DNA of 5,901 nt from contig JBMNNS010000095.1 of assembly GCA_050942625.1 (NCBI GenBank), forward strand, positions 1 through 5,901, given 5' to 3'. The notes below the pieces were generated by a model. The model searched no databases and had not been told where the DNA came from. It worked only from the letters and a program-made list of their open reading frames with translations. Below, in pieces: positions 1 to 5,701 of this stretch. The translations under genes were made by a program, and so were the position numbers. Source of the DNA: JBMNNS01 sp050942625 (lineage in GTDB: Bacteria > Bacillota > Dethiobacteria > DTU022 > UBA8154). The first letter of the stretch is position 1. The number at the start of each line of letters is the position of its first letter.

Positions 1-1314
1 ACCAAAACCCCTGAGTTCGACTATTCTCAGGGGGATACCAACGCCTATATTCATTACGAGGGCAAAGGCGGGGTTTTGCTGGATAACCCGGTAAAAAGAC
101 TTCTATATGCCCTGAAATTTTCCGACTATCGCATCTTTCTTTCTGGGGAAATTACGGGGGAAAGCAGGATCATGTTTAATAGGAGTATCCAAGAACGCGT
201 CAACACCATTGCACCATTTTTAAAATATGACGGGGATCCTTACCTGGTCATTGATGAAGGCAAACTTTTCTGGATTCTGGATGCCTACACTACCAGCAAC
301 CGTTTTCCCTATGCCAAACCCTATGGGGAAATAAATTATATGCGCAATTCCGTCAAGGTTGTCGTTGACGCCTATGAGGGCACGATCGACTTCTTCCTTG
401 TCGATCCTTCCGATCCCTTTGCCCTGACCTATGCCAATATTTTCCCAGGACTCTTTAAACCGTTTGAGGAAATGCCGGCCGGCTTAAAGGAGCACCTGCG
501 CTACCCGGAAGTTTACCTGCATACCCAGGCTCGCATCTATGCTACCTTTCACATGCAGGATCCGGTGGTTTTCTATAACAAAGAGGACCTCTGGAATATA
601 CCGAATGAAAAATATGCTGGTGCTACCCAGGCCATGGAACCCTACTACACCATTTTGCAGCTTCCAGGGAAAACAGAACCAGAATTTGTGCTAATTCTGC
701 CCTTTACCCCCGGGAATCGGGATAATATGATTGCCTGGATGGCAGGTCGCTGTGATGGGGAAAACTACGGGGAACTCCTGGTCTATGAGTTTCCCAAGGA
801 CAAGGTTATCTACGGCCCCATGCAGATCGAAACCCGGATCGATCAGAATACCTTAATTTCCCAGCAGCTTTCCCTTTGGGATCAAAAGGGTTCCCGGGTT
901 ATCCGTGGTAACCTGCTCGTCCTACCGGTGGGCGATTCCATTTTGTATGTTGAACCTGTGTTTTTGGAAGCAGATCAAAGCCAACTACCCGAGCTGGCCC
1001 GGGTTATCGTGGGTTTTCACGAAAAGGTGGTCATGGAGCCCACGCTAGGGGAAGCATTGATTTCCCTCTTCGGCAGCAGGGAAACCCCAGACCCAGGTGT
1101 AACAAATGATCCTGAAAAGACGCATGAATTGGGAACTCCGGGGGATCCTCCGGCCCTTCCCGCCACCTTTCCAGAATTGGCTGCCAGGGCTCAGCAGCAA
1201 TTTGAACAGGCCCAGGAGAAAATGAAAGAGGGCGACTGGGCCGGTTACGGAAAAGCCCTGGACGAACTGGGAAAAACCCTGCAGGAGCTCAACAAAGCAA
1301 GCGAGGGGCTATAA
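1..1314 (+). CDS. UPF0182 family membrane protein, C-terminal part (5' end outside window)
   Basis: The frame is open from base 1 to the TAA at 1312-1314, giving 437 codons. A TTG at 76 is not the true start, because the 25 codons before it already read as family sequence (PEFDY, then YEGKGGV at residues 20-26). The protein matches the UPF0182/COG1615 family (PF03699), usually around 900 residues with several N-terminal membrane helices followed by a large extracytoplasmic domain. Only that soluble C-terminal half is here. Recognisable blocks are SRIMFNRSIQERV, YLVIDEGKLFWILDAYTTS, a HTQARIYATFHMQDP block, LPFTPGNRDNMIAWMAGRCDG, and ending in a Glu/Gln/Lys-rich helical tail (ELAARAQQQFEQAQEKMKEGDW) after a Pro-rich linker. 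No biochemical function is established for the family. A terminator follows at 1462. No promoter or start can be judged. Family assignment is secure; role is unknown. Confidence 0.93.
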   Translation, partial: TKTPEFDYSQGDTNAYIHYEGKGGVLLDNPVKRLLYALKFSDYRIFLSGEITGESRIMFNRSIQERVNTIAPFLKYDGDPYLVIDEGKLFWILDAYTTSNRFPYAKPYGEINYMRNSVKVVVDAYEGTIDFFLVDPSDPFALTYANIFPGLFKPFEEMPAGLKEHLRYPEVYLHTQARIYATFHMQDPVVFYNKEDLWNIPNEKYAGATQAMEPYYTILQLPGKTEPEFVLILPFTPGNRDNMIAWMAGRCDGENYGELLVYEFPKDKVIYGPMQIETRIDQNTLISQQLSLWDQKGSRVIRGNLLVLPVGDSILYVEPVFLEADQSQLPELARVIVGFHEKVVMEPTLGEALISLFGSRETPDPGVTNDPEKTHELGTPGDPPALPATFPELAARAQQQFEQAQEKMKEGDWAGYGKALDELGKTLQELNKASEGL

Positions 1315-1333
1315 GAAAGCGGAAGGTGACAGG

Positions 1334-1383
1334 GGATGGTTCGAGACCACTGAAAAAGTTCCAATTATGCCATTCTGAATGGA
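1334..1383 (-). repeat. Remnant of the terminal arm of the MITE-like element found at 5359-5593
   Basis: This segment contains TTCGAGACCACTGAAAAAG, identical to the left terminus of the element at 5359. Over its full 50 bases it aligns with the reverse complement of the right terminal arm (5543-5593), including the inner block CATTCTGAATG. By hand I count about 41 of 51 aligned columns identical with one gap, and every substitution is a transition. It therefore represents a terminus plus part of the subterminal arm in reverse orientation relative to the 5359 copy. I cannot find the other end nearby, so it appears truncated or decayed. It lies just after the UPF0182 stop codon. Confidence 0.7.
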
Positions 1384-1408
1384 TATCGCCTCCCGGCCTG
1401 CACTTCTC

Positions 1409-1431
1409 AAAAAAACCCGGCAATAGCTGGG
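1409..1431 (-). terminator. Possible minus-strand terminator-like hairpin
   Basis: Read on the minus strand, CCCAGC and GCCGGG can form a 6-bp stem (one G-U pair) around a TATT loop, immediately followed by seven T residues. This has the shape of an intrinsic terminator, but the stem is short and no minus-strand gene lies upstream of it. It may be a chance structure, part of a decayed element, or an antisense insulator. Confidence 0.3.
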
Positions 1432-1461
1432 GAACTAAAACCTAACATAAACGTTATTATT

Positions 1462-1492
1462 AATAGATGCAGTTGTTGCATCTATTTTTTTT
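1462..1492 (+). terminator. Rho-independent terminator after the UPF0182 gene
   Basis: A perfect 10-bp inverted repeat, AATAGATGCA and TGCATCTATT (1462-1471 and 1477-1486), encloses a 5-base GTTGT loop and runs into a T tract ending at 1492. The stem is AT-rich but uninterrupted. It lies about 150 bases after the UPF0182 stop and about 95 bases before namZ, so it probably separates the two transcription units. Confidence 0.8.
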
Positions 1493-1499
1493 CTATTAA

Positions 1500-1528
1500 T
1501 TGCCTGGTTATTAACTACAGGTTATTAA
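1500..1528 (+). promoter_or_regulatory. Weak candidate promoter for the NamZ gene
   Basis: TTGCCT (1500-1505) and TATTAA (1523-1528) are separated by 17 bases, each matching 4 of 6 sigma-A consensus positions. The site sits between the terminator and the gene, where a promoter is expected, but in such AT-rich DNA this match could be chance. It overlaps an imperfect 14-bp tandem repeat, 1506-1519 and 1520-1533, with 12 of 14 bases identical, which could be regulatory or fortuitous. Confidence 0.25.
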
Positions 1529-1585
1529 TTTCAGTTATTTGCTAACTTATTTACCAACCATAAAAAAGTTAAGGAGAGGGATCTT

Positions 1586-3130
1586 ATGAAAAAGGTAATG
1601 ACTGTTTTGCTGCTTTTTGTTTTTGCAACAATAATGTTGCATGCCAACGTAGTCATCTGTGAGGAACAGGCGGCTTTCAAACTTGGGAACGAGCTGTTGA
1701 TGACCAAATATCATCACCTTATCGAGGGCAAAAGGGTAGGGCTTGTCACCAACCAAAGCGGGGTAACCAGCAAAGGAGTTAGCACGATCAATCTTCTTGC
1801 CCGGGATGAAACGGTCCGTTTGACAGCCCTTTACGGCCCGGAACATGGTATTGACGGCACTGCAAAGGCGGGGGAATACGTTGAATCCTATTTGGATGAG
1901 CAGCTTGGTATTCCCGTCTATAGTTTATATGGGCCCACCAGGATGCCCACAGAAGAAATGCTGCAGGACATTGACTTGCTCATTTTTGATATCCAGGACA
2001 TTGGTGCCAGGACGTATACATATATGTCCACCCTTAATTATTGCCTGGTGGCAGCAGAAAAATATAATAAACCCCTTTTGGTGTTGGATCGTCCCAACCC
2101 TCTTGGAGGCCTGATTGTGGATGGCCCAGTCCTTGAAGACGATTATATTTCCTTTGTAGGTGTGGACAATTTGCCGATGGCACATGGAATGACTGCTGCA
2201 GAACTGGCCCTTTTTTATAATCGTAAAATTGGGGCTGATCTAAGGATAGTGCCCATGGAAGGTTACAAAAGAAATATGCTCTACCAGGACACCGGGTTAA
2301 GCTGGATACAAACATCGCCCAACATACCGGATTTGGACTCCGTTTTTGGATATATGGCAACAGGCCTGGGGGAAGGAACAGGCGTTTTTCAGGCTGATAA
2401 GTTTAAATGGATAGGAGGAAAAGGCCTCGATCCCCAAAAATATGCTACCCTGCTCAACCAGGCGGGCCTTGAAGGAGTTACTTTTATCCCCGAACAAAGG
2501 GGAGAAGCAGGGGGAGTGCGCCTTAGAATAACCAATTTCGCTACCTTTAACCCAGCCAGGACGGGAATTTATGCTTTGGCTTATGCCTTTTCCCTTGGTA
2601 ACTTTGAGATCCCCAAAAGTGATGAAACTACAACTGTCATGTTTGACAAAGTAATGGGTACAAACAAAATAGGTGAGTACCTGGAACAGGGCTTGACTCC
2701 ACAAGAGGTGGAGGCCAAATACTCTTTGGCCTTAGATAATTTTAGAAAGGAAAGAAAACAGTATCTTTTGCCTGACTATGAACCAGGGATCTCAGTGATC
2801 GTCAAAGGTGCCCCTATTGTTTTTGATTCCCCTCCTTACATTAATGCCGATGATCGACTGATGGTTCCTTTACGGGCCATCTCCGAAGCCCTGGGTGCGA
2901 ATGTGCAGTGGAACCCTGAAACAAGAGGGGTTACCATTGCCAGAAAGGGGAAAACAGTAGGGCTAACTATTGATAGCCCCCTGGCAGTGGTAAACGGCAC
3001 CCCAAAAACCATGGATACAAAACCTGTTCTAAAAAATAGCAGAACGATGGTCCCAGCCAGATTTTTATCCGAGTATCTTGATTCATTGGTGACCTGGCAT
3101 CCCCTCTTACAAATGGTAACCATAGAATAA
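1586..3130 (+). CDS. Secreted exo-beta-N-acetylmuramidase NamZ-like (DUF1343) protein with C-terminal stalk domain
   Basis: The 514-residue product begins with a signal peptide (MKK, then a hydrophobic stretch at about 5-24), so it is probably exported. Residues about 33-400 match DUF1343 (PF07075), the family of Bacillus subtilis NamZ (glycoside hydrolase family GH171), which removes terminal MurNAc from peptidoglycan fragments during wall recycling. Visible motifs are GLVTNQSGV (52-60), YGPEHG (83-88), SLYGP (113-117), FDIQDIGARTYTY (134-146), LDRPNPLGG (167-175), HGMTAAELA (200-208) and SPNIP (244-248). Glu86 in PEHG is a plausible catalytic residue. The usual SxGRGTxxPF segment after EGT is replaced by GVFQADKFKWIGGKG (266-280), so substrate use may differ. 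Residues about 408-514 form a copper-amine-oxidase-N-like 'stalk' domain (PF07833; LMVPLRAISEALGA, RTMVPARFLSEYL), likely a wall- or surface-binding module. The ATG has a strong AAGGAGAGG site (1571-1579). No terminator is seen before glgP 95 bases downstream, so read-through is possible. Confidence 0.9.
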   Translation: MKKVMTVLLLFVFATIMLHANVVICEEQAAFKLGNELLMTKYHHLIEGKRVGLVTNQSGVTSKGVSTINLLARDETVRLTALYGPEHGIDGTAKAGEYVESYLDEQLGIPVYSLYGPTRMPTEEMLQDIDLLIFDIQDIGARTYTYMSTLNYCLVAAEKYNKPLLVLDRPNPLGGLIVDGPVLEDDYISFVGVDNLPMAHGMTAAELALFYNRKIGADLRIVPMEGYKRNMLYQDTGLSWIQTSPNIPDLDSVFGYMATGLGEGTGVFQADKFKWIGGKGLDPQKYATLLNQAGLEGVTFIPEQRGEAGGVRLRITNFATFNPARTGIYALAYAFSLGNFEIPKSDETTTVMFDKVMGTNKIGEYLEQGLTPQEVEAKYSLALDNFRKERKQYLLPDYEPGISVIVKGAPIVFDSPPYINADDRLMVPLRAISEALGANVQWNPETRGVTIARKGKTVGLTIDSPLAVVNGTPKTMDTKPVLKNSRTMVPARFLSEYLDSLVTWHPLLQMVTIE

Positions 3131-3172
3131 TTCCTCCTTTTTGAGAATGACTAACAAAGTTTTTGTAAAAGA

Positions 3173-3187
3173 TATAATAGCTATACT
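3173..3187 (+). promoter_or_regulatory. Candidate -10 boxes upstream of glgP
   Basis: A perfect TATAAT (3173-3178) and an overlapping-region TATACT (3182-3187) lie 40-50 bases before the TTG start. Neither has a good -35 hexamer at 16-18 bases spacing, so if a promoter exists here it is activator-dependent or uses another sigma factor. The surrounding DNA is AT-rich, which makes chance matches likely. Confidence 0.25.
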
Positions 3188-3225
3188 ATAAATGATTAAT
3201 TCACAAGAAGGCAGGGCTGTTTGCA

Positions 3226-4902
3226 TTGTACAAAGAAAACTGGAATGAACAGAATTTACCGCGTGTGGCATATTTCTGTATGGAATTTGGGCTTCATGAA
3301 AAACTTCCCATATATGCTGGGGGCCTGGGTGTGTTGGCTGGCGACTACTTGAAGGCAGCAAAGGATTTGCAGTTACCCGTGATAGGCCTGGGCATCCTTT
3401 GGAGACAAGATTACACTGAACAATATATTGATGACCATGGAAACCTTTATGATGTCTATCCAACCTATAATTATGAATTTTTGCATAACACCGGCGTGAT
3501 GGTCTCTGTATGGATCGGAGGGGAGGAGGTAAAACTCAAAATTTGGCAGACCGACCAGTTTGATAATGCACCCCTCTATCTGCTTGATGCCGGTAAACCC
3601 GGAATGAAACATGGTAAATTTACGGCCCGGCTTTATGGCGGGGTAAGCGAAGACCGCGTCATTCAGGAAATGATCCTGGGTATTGGTGGTATTAGGGCAC
3701 TTCGAGCCCTCAATATTGACATTGATATTTATCATTTTAACGAAGGCCATGCAGTTCTGGCAGGCCTTGAACTAATCAGGGAAAAAATGGAAAAAAGGGG
3801 GGTTTCTTTTGAAGAAGCCTGGGAAATGACCCGCAAGGAAGTGGTATTTACAACACATACACCAGTGGAGGCGGGTAATGAGAAGCATAGCCACGATCTA
3901 CTCTTTCAACTTGGGGCTAATAATACCCTGAGCTACGAACAATTGCTTGCCCTGGGCGGCAATCCCTTTAATATGACAGCTGCCGCATTGAGGCTTTCCT
4001 CCATAAATAACGGTGTTTCAGAGATACACGGTGAAACAGCACGAAACATGTGGAGAGGGGTAGATAACAGGGGGCCAATTATTTCTGTCACTAACGGGGT
4101 TCATGTTCCAACCTGGCAGGCACCAGAAATCAGGGAGGCTTTTGAACAGGGGGGAGACCTCTGGGAGGCACATATGCACCAAAAAAGGAAACTGATCGAT
4201 TTTGTAGCCGAAGAAAGTGGCACAAATCTGAACCCTGATGCTCTGCTGGTAGGTTTCGCCCGCCGGGCAGCAGCTTACAAAAGAAGCGACCTTATCTTCC
4301 GCAATGTTTCTTCGATTTCCTCTCTTCTGGAGGAAGGAAGGTTGCAGCTCATTTTTTCCGGCAAAGCACATCCCAATGATGATCGAGGGAAAAGCATTAT
4401 TAAGGAACTCGTCAAAATGGATCGGCGTTTTAAAAATAGTGTTGTTTTTCTCGAAAATTATAATATAAAAAAGGCCCGTTTAATTATCCGCGGCTGTGAC
4501 ATCTGGCTAAACAATCCCTGCCGCCCTATGGAAGCAAGTGGCACCTCCGGTATGAAGGCTGCCCTAAATGGTGTTTTGAATCTTAGCGTTCTAGATGGCT
4601 GGGTAGGAGAGGGTGTCCGGCATGGGATCTGTGGCTGGCTACTGGATGCGCATCCGCATCCTCATGGTGAAACACATGACATTGGCGAGGATGAACGTGA
4701 TCTAAAAGCTCTCTACCATATTTTAATAAACGATATAATTCCCATTTACTATAATAACCGGCCCCGCTGGCTCGAAATGATGAAAGCTGCTATTAAAATG
4801 TCAATGGAGAAGTTTTCCTCCAGCAGGATGGCCAGGGAGTACTATGAATTAATGTACAATTATGCCATGGAACAACAGTTTGCCAAACCAGGCCCCCATT
4901 GA
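3226..4902 (+). CDS. glgP: Short-form alpha-glucan (glycogen) phosphorylase, GT35
   Basis: The 558-residue cytoplasmic enzyme is predicted to cleave alpha-1,4-glucan with phosphate to release glucose-1-phosphate, using pyridoxal phosphate. The sequence fits the TIGR02094-type group of GlgP: VAYFCMEFGLHEKLPIYAGGLGVLAGD (14-40), FNEGHAVL (171-178), THTPVEAGNE (210-219), SVTNGVHVPTW (287-297), ARRAAAYKRSDL (345-356), SGKAHPND (378-385), and EASGTSGMKAALNG (436-449), in which Lys444 is the expected PLP-binding lysine. It lacks the roughly 100-residue N-terminal DUF3417 region of the long relatives (about 820-850 residues) but is similar in size to compact archaeal and clostridial forms, so I do not consider it truncated. 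The start is TTG: an in-frame stop at 3193-3195 leaves no ATG or GTG upstream, and purine-rich GCAGGG (3211-3216) gives a mediocre ribosome site. No other glycogen gene is in the window. Substrate chain length cannot be deduced. Confidence 0.93.
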   Translation: MYKENWNEQNLPRVAYFCMEFGLHEKLPIYAGGLGVLAGDYLKAAKDLQLPVIGLGILWRQDYTEQYIDDHGNLYDVYPTYNYEFLHNTGVMVSVWIGGEEVKLKIWQTDQFDNAPLYLLDAGKPGMKHGKFTARLYGGVSEDRVIQEMILGIGGIRALRALNIDIDIYHFNEGHAVLAGLELIREKMEKRGVSFEEAWEMTRKEVVFTTHTPVEAGNEKHSHDLLFQLGANNTLSYEQLLALGGNPFNMTAAALRLSSINNGVSEIHGETARNMWRGVDNRGPIISVTNGVHVPTWQAPEIREAFEQGGDLWEAHMHQKRKLIDFVAEESGTNLNPDALLVGFARRAAAYKRSDLIFRNVSSISSLLEEGRLQLIFSGKAHPNDDRGKSIIKELVKMDRRFKNSVVFLENYNIKKARLIIRGCDIWLNNPCRPMEASGTSGMKAALNGVLNLSVLDGWVGEGVRHGICGWLLDAHPHPHGETHDIGEDERDLKALYHILINDIIPIYYNNRPRWLEMMKAAIKMSMEKFSSSRMAREYYELMYNYAMEQQFAKPGPH

Positions 4903-4926
4903 CAGGCTGAAGCCTGGGGTTATAAT
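4899..4926 (+). promoter_or_regulatory. Near-consensus sigma-A promoter for the DUF1284 gene
   Basis: A perfect TTGACA (4899-4904) and a perfect TATAAT (4921-4926) are spaced by 16 bases. The -35 box overlaps the TGA stop of glgP. Transcription would begin near 4933, giving a leader of about 25 bases before the ATG at 4958. A dyad, CAGGCT-GA-AGCCTG (4903-4916), fills most of the spacer and could be an operator; it has no T tract, so it is not a terminator for glgP. Confidence 0.75.
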
Positions 4927-4957
4927 ACACTCAGAATATTGTTTAGGAGTGTCTATA

Positions 4958-5344
4958 ATGATTAATTTTAGGGGCCACCATCTTGTCTGTTTGCATTTTT
5001 TCCAGGGGGAAGGTTATAGCCGGGACTTTGTCAATAACCTGAAAAATCTTCTTACGAGGGCCGAAAACGGGGAAATAATTTCAATTTGTAGCGGTGCCGA
5101 TGATATCTGCAGGGCCTGTCCTTCGCTGAAGGATAATGCCTGTAATCACAAAAAGGGAGCTGATTCTGAATTTAAGGAACTTGATCGGACTGCCCTTACT
5201 TTTTTTAATCTTACCACGGGCAAAACCATCCTTTGGAGTGAAATCAAGAAAAAAATTACTGCCACTCCAAAAGGATGGTTTGCTTCTTTTTGTGAAGGTT
5301 GTGACTGGGAGGATATTTGTAGGGTTAAACAAGGAAGGGTTTGA
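4958..5344 (+). CDS. DUF1284 family small Cys-rich protein, putative metal or Fe-S binding
   Basis: The 128-residue product starts at ATG 4958, 8 bases after an AGGAG site (4945-4949). A longer reading from 4862 is rejected because it overlaps glgP, lies upstream of the promoter, and its first 32 residues do not resemble the family, whereas MINFRGHHLVCLHFFQGEGYS is the typical DUF1284 (PF06935) N-terminus. Other family blocks are GADDICRACPSL (46-57), a second Cys at 62 (ACNHKK), and the C-terminal FCEGCDWEDIC (111-121). The eight cysteines (11, 44, 51, 54, 62, 112, 115, 121) and His7/His8 suggest a bound metal or iron-sulfur cluster, but the family has no established reaction. There are no membrane segments or signal peptide, so it is probably cytoplasmic. 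Its own strong promoter indicates expression independent of glgP. Family call is firm; function is unknown. Confidence 0.88.
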   Translation: MINFRGHHLVCLHFFQGEGYSRDFVNNLKNLLTRAENGEIISICSGADDICRACPSLKDNACNHKKGADSEFKELDRTALTFFNLTTGKTILWSEIKKKITATPKGWFASFCEGCDWEDICRVKQGRV

Positions 5345-5358
5345 CTTGTAGCTTCCGG

Positions 5359-5593
5359 GGACAGTTCGAGACCACTGAAAAAGCCGGTTTTATAAAAACT
5401 GCTGCTATTGTCATCCTGAGCTGCTATTGTTATTACTGCTATTGTCATCCTGAGCTGCTATTGTTATTACTGCTATTGTCATCCTGAGCGATAGCGAAGG
5501 ATCTTGGTTTTAAGCTGTTTAATAGATTCTTCATTCACTTTGTTCATTCAGAATGACACAATTTGGGGCTTTTTCAGTGATCTCGGACCGTTC
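5359..5593. mobile_element. MITE-like non-autonomous element with about 27-bp terminal inverted repeats
   Basis: The left end (5359-5385) and the reverse complement of the right end (5567-5593) match at 23 of 27 bases, sharing the core CACTGAAAAAGCC; the four differences are all transitions. The interior has no credible coding frame. It carries a second, looser inverted pair: GTCATCCTGAGCGATAGCG... GGATCT (5478-5504) against AGATTCTTC... CAGAATGAC (5524-5557), so the transcript could fold into a long hairpin. The GTCATCCTGAGCG... AAGGATCT motif is a familiar dispersed repeat in many bacterial genomes. No clear target-site duplication was found at the ends. The element begins about 15 bases after the DUF1284 stop. 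Confidence 0.75.
5403..5489 (+). repeat. 34-bp tandem repeat inside the MITE-like element (2.6 copies)
   Basis: Two identical 34-bp units (5403-5436 and 5437-5470) are followed by the first 19 bases of a third (5471-5489). Each unit is TGCTATTGTCATCCTGAGC plus TGCTATTGTTATTAC. The TGCTATTG start recurs within each unit, so the pattern also reads as alternating 19- and 15-base sub-units. The third partial copy runs directly into the element's inner left arm, so the array looks like a duplication of the beginning of that arm. Perfect identity between copies implies a recent expansion. Confidence 0.95.
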
Positions 5594-5656
5594 CGTCATT
5601 TTTCTTTTGTTATGCTTTGCTTCTCAACCGTCCCCGTTTTATCCCCATTATGTAGC

Positions 5657-5698
5657 CTGGGCGGGCCCCCTTTTTTATCCCGCCCAGTTTTGTTTTTT
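5657..5698 (+). terminator. Strong Rho-independent terminator between convergent genes
   Basis: A perfect 9-bp GC-rich stem, CTGGGCGGG (5657-5665) with CCCGCCCAG (5679-5687), encloses a 13-base loop and is followed on the plus strand by TTTTGTTTTTTT. It would stop transcription coming from DUF1284 and the repeat element before it runs antisense into the coat-protein gene. On the minus strand the same hairpin starts 14 bases after the coat gene's stop codon but is followed by GCTACATAA rather than T residues, so termination in that direction would be weaker. Confidence 0.85.
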
Positions 5699-5701
5699 TA
5701 T

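Noticed and set aside
3226..3228. A truncated glgP that lost its N-terminal DUF3417 region
   Set aside because: An in-frame stop at 3193 and a non-coding upstream gap show no remnant of that region, and compact relatives of about 525-570 residues are normal for the family.
1547..4371. Several minus-strand open frames of 83-135 codons under the namZ and glgP genes
   Set aside because: They are antisense to long genes with clear family matches, lack convincing ribosome sites and show no recognisable protein motifs.
4903..4916. A terminator for glgP
   Set aside because: The 14-base dyad has a 2-base loop and no following T tract, and it lies within a promoter spacer, so an operator is the better reading.
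4862..4957. A 32-residue N-terminal extension of the DUF1284 protein from an upstream ATG
   Set aside because: It overlaps the end of glgP, lies upstream of the expected transcript start and has no family similarity; ATG 4958 has an AGGAG site and begins the conserved sequence.
5403..5489. A CRISPR array
   Set aside because: The repeats are head-to-tail with no unique spacers, only 2.6 units are present, and they lie within an inverted-repeat element.
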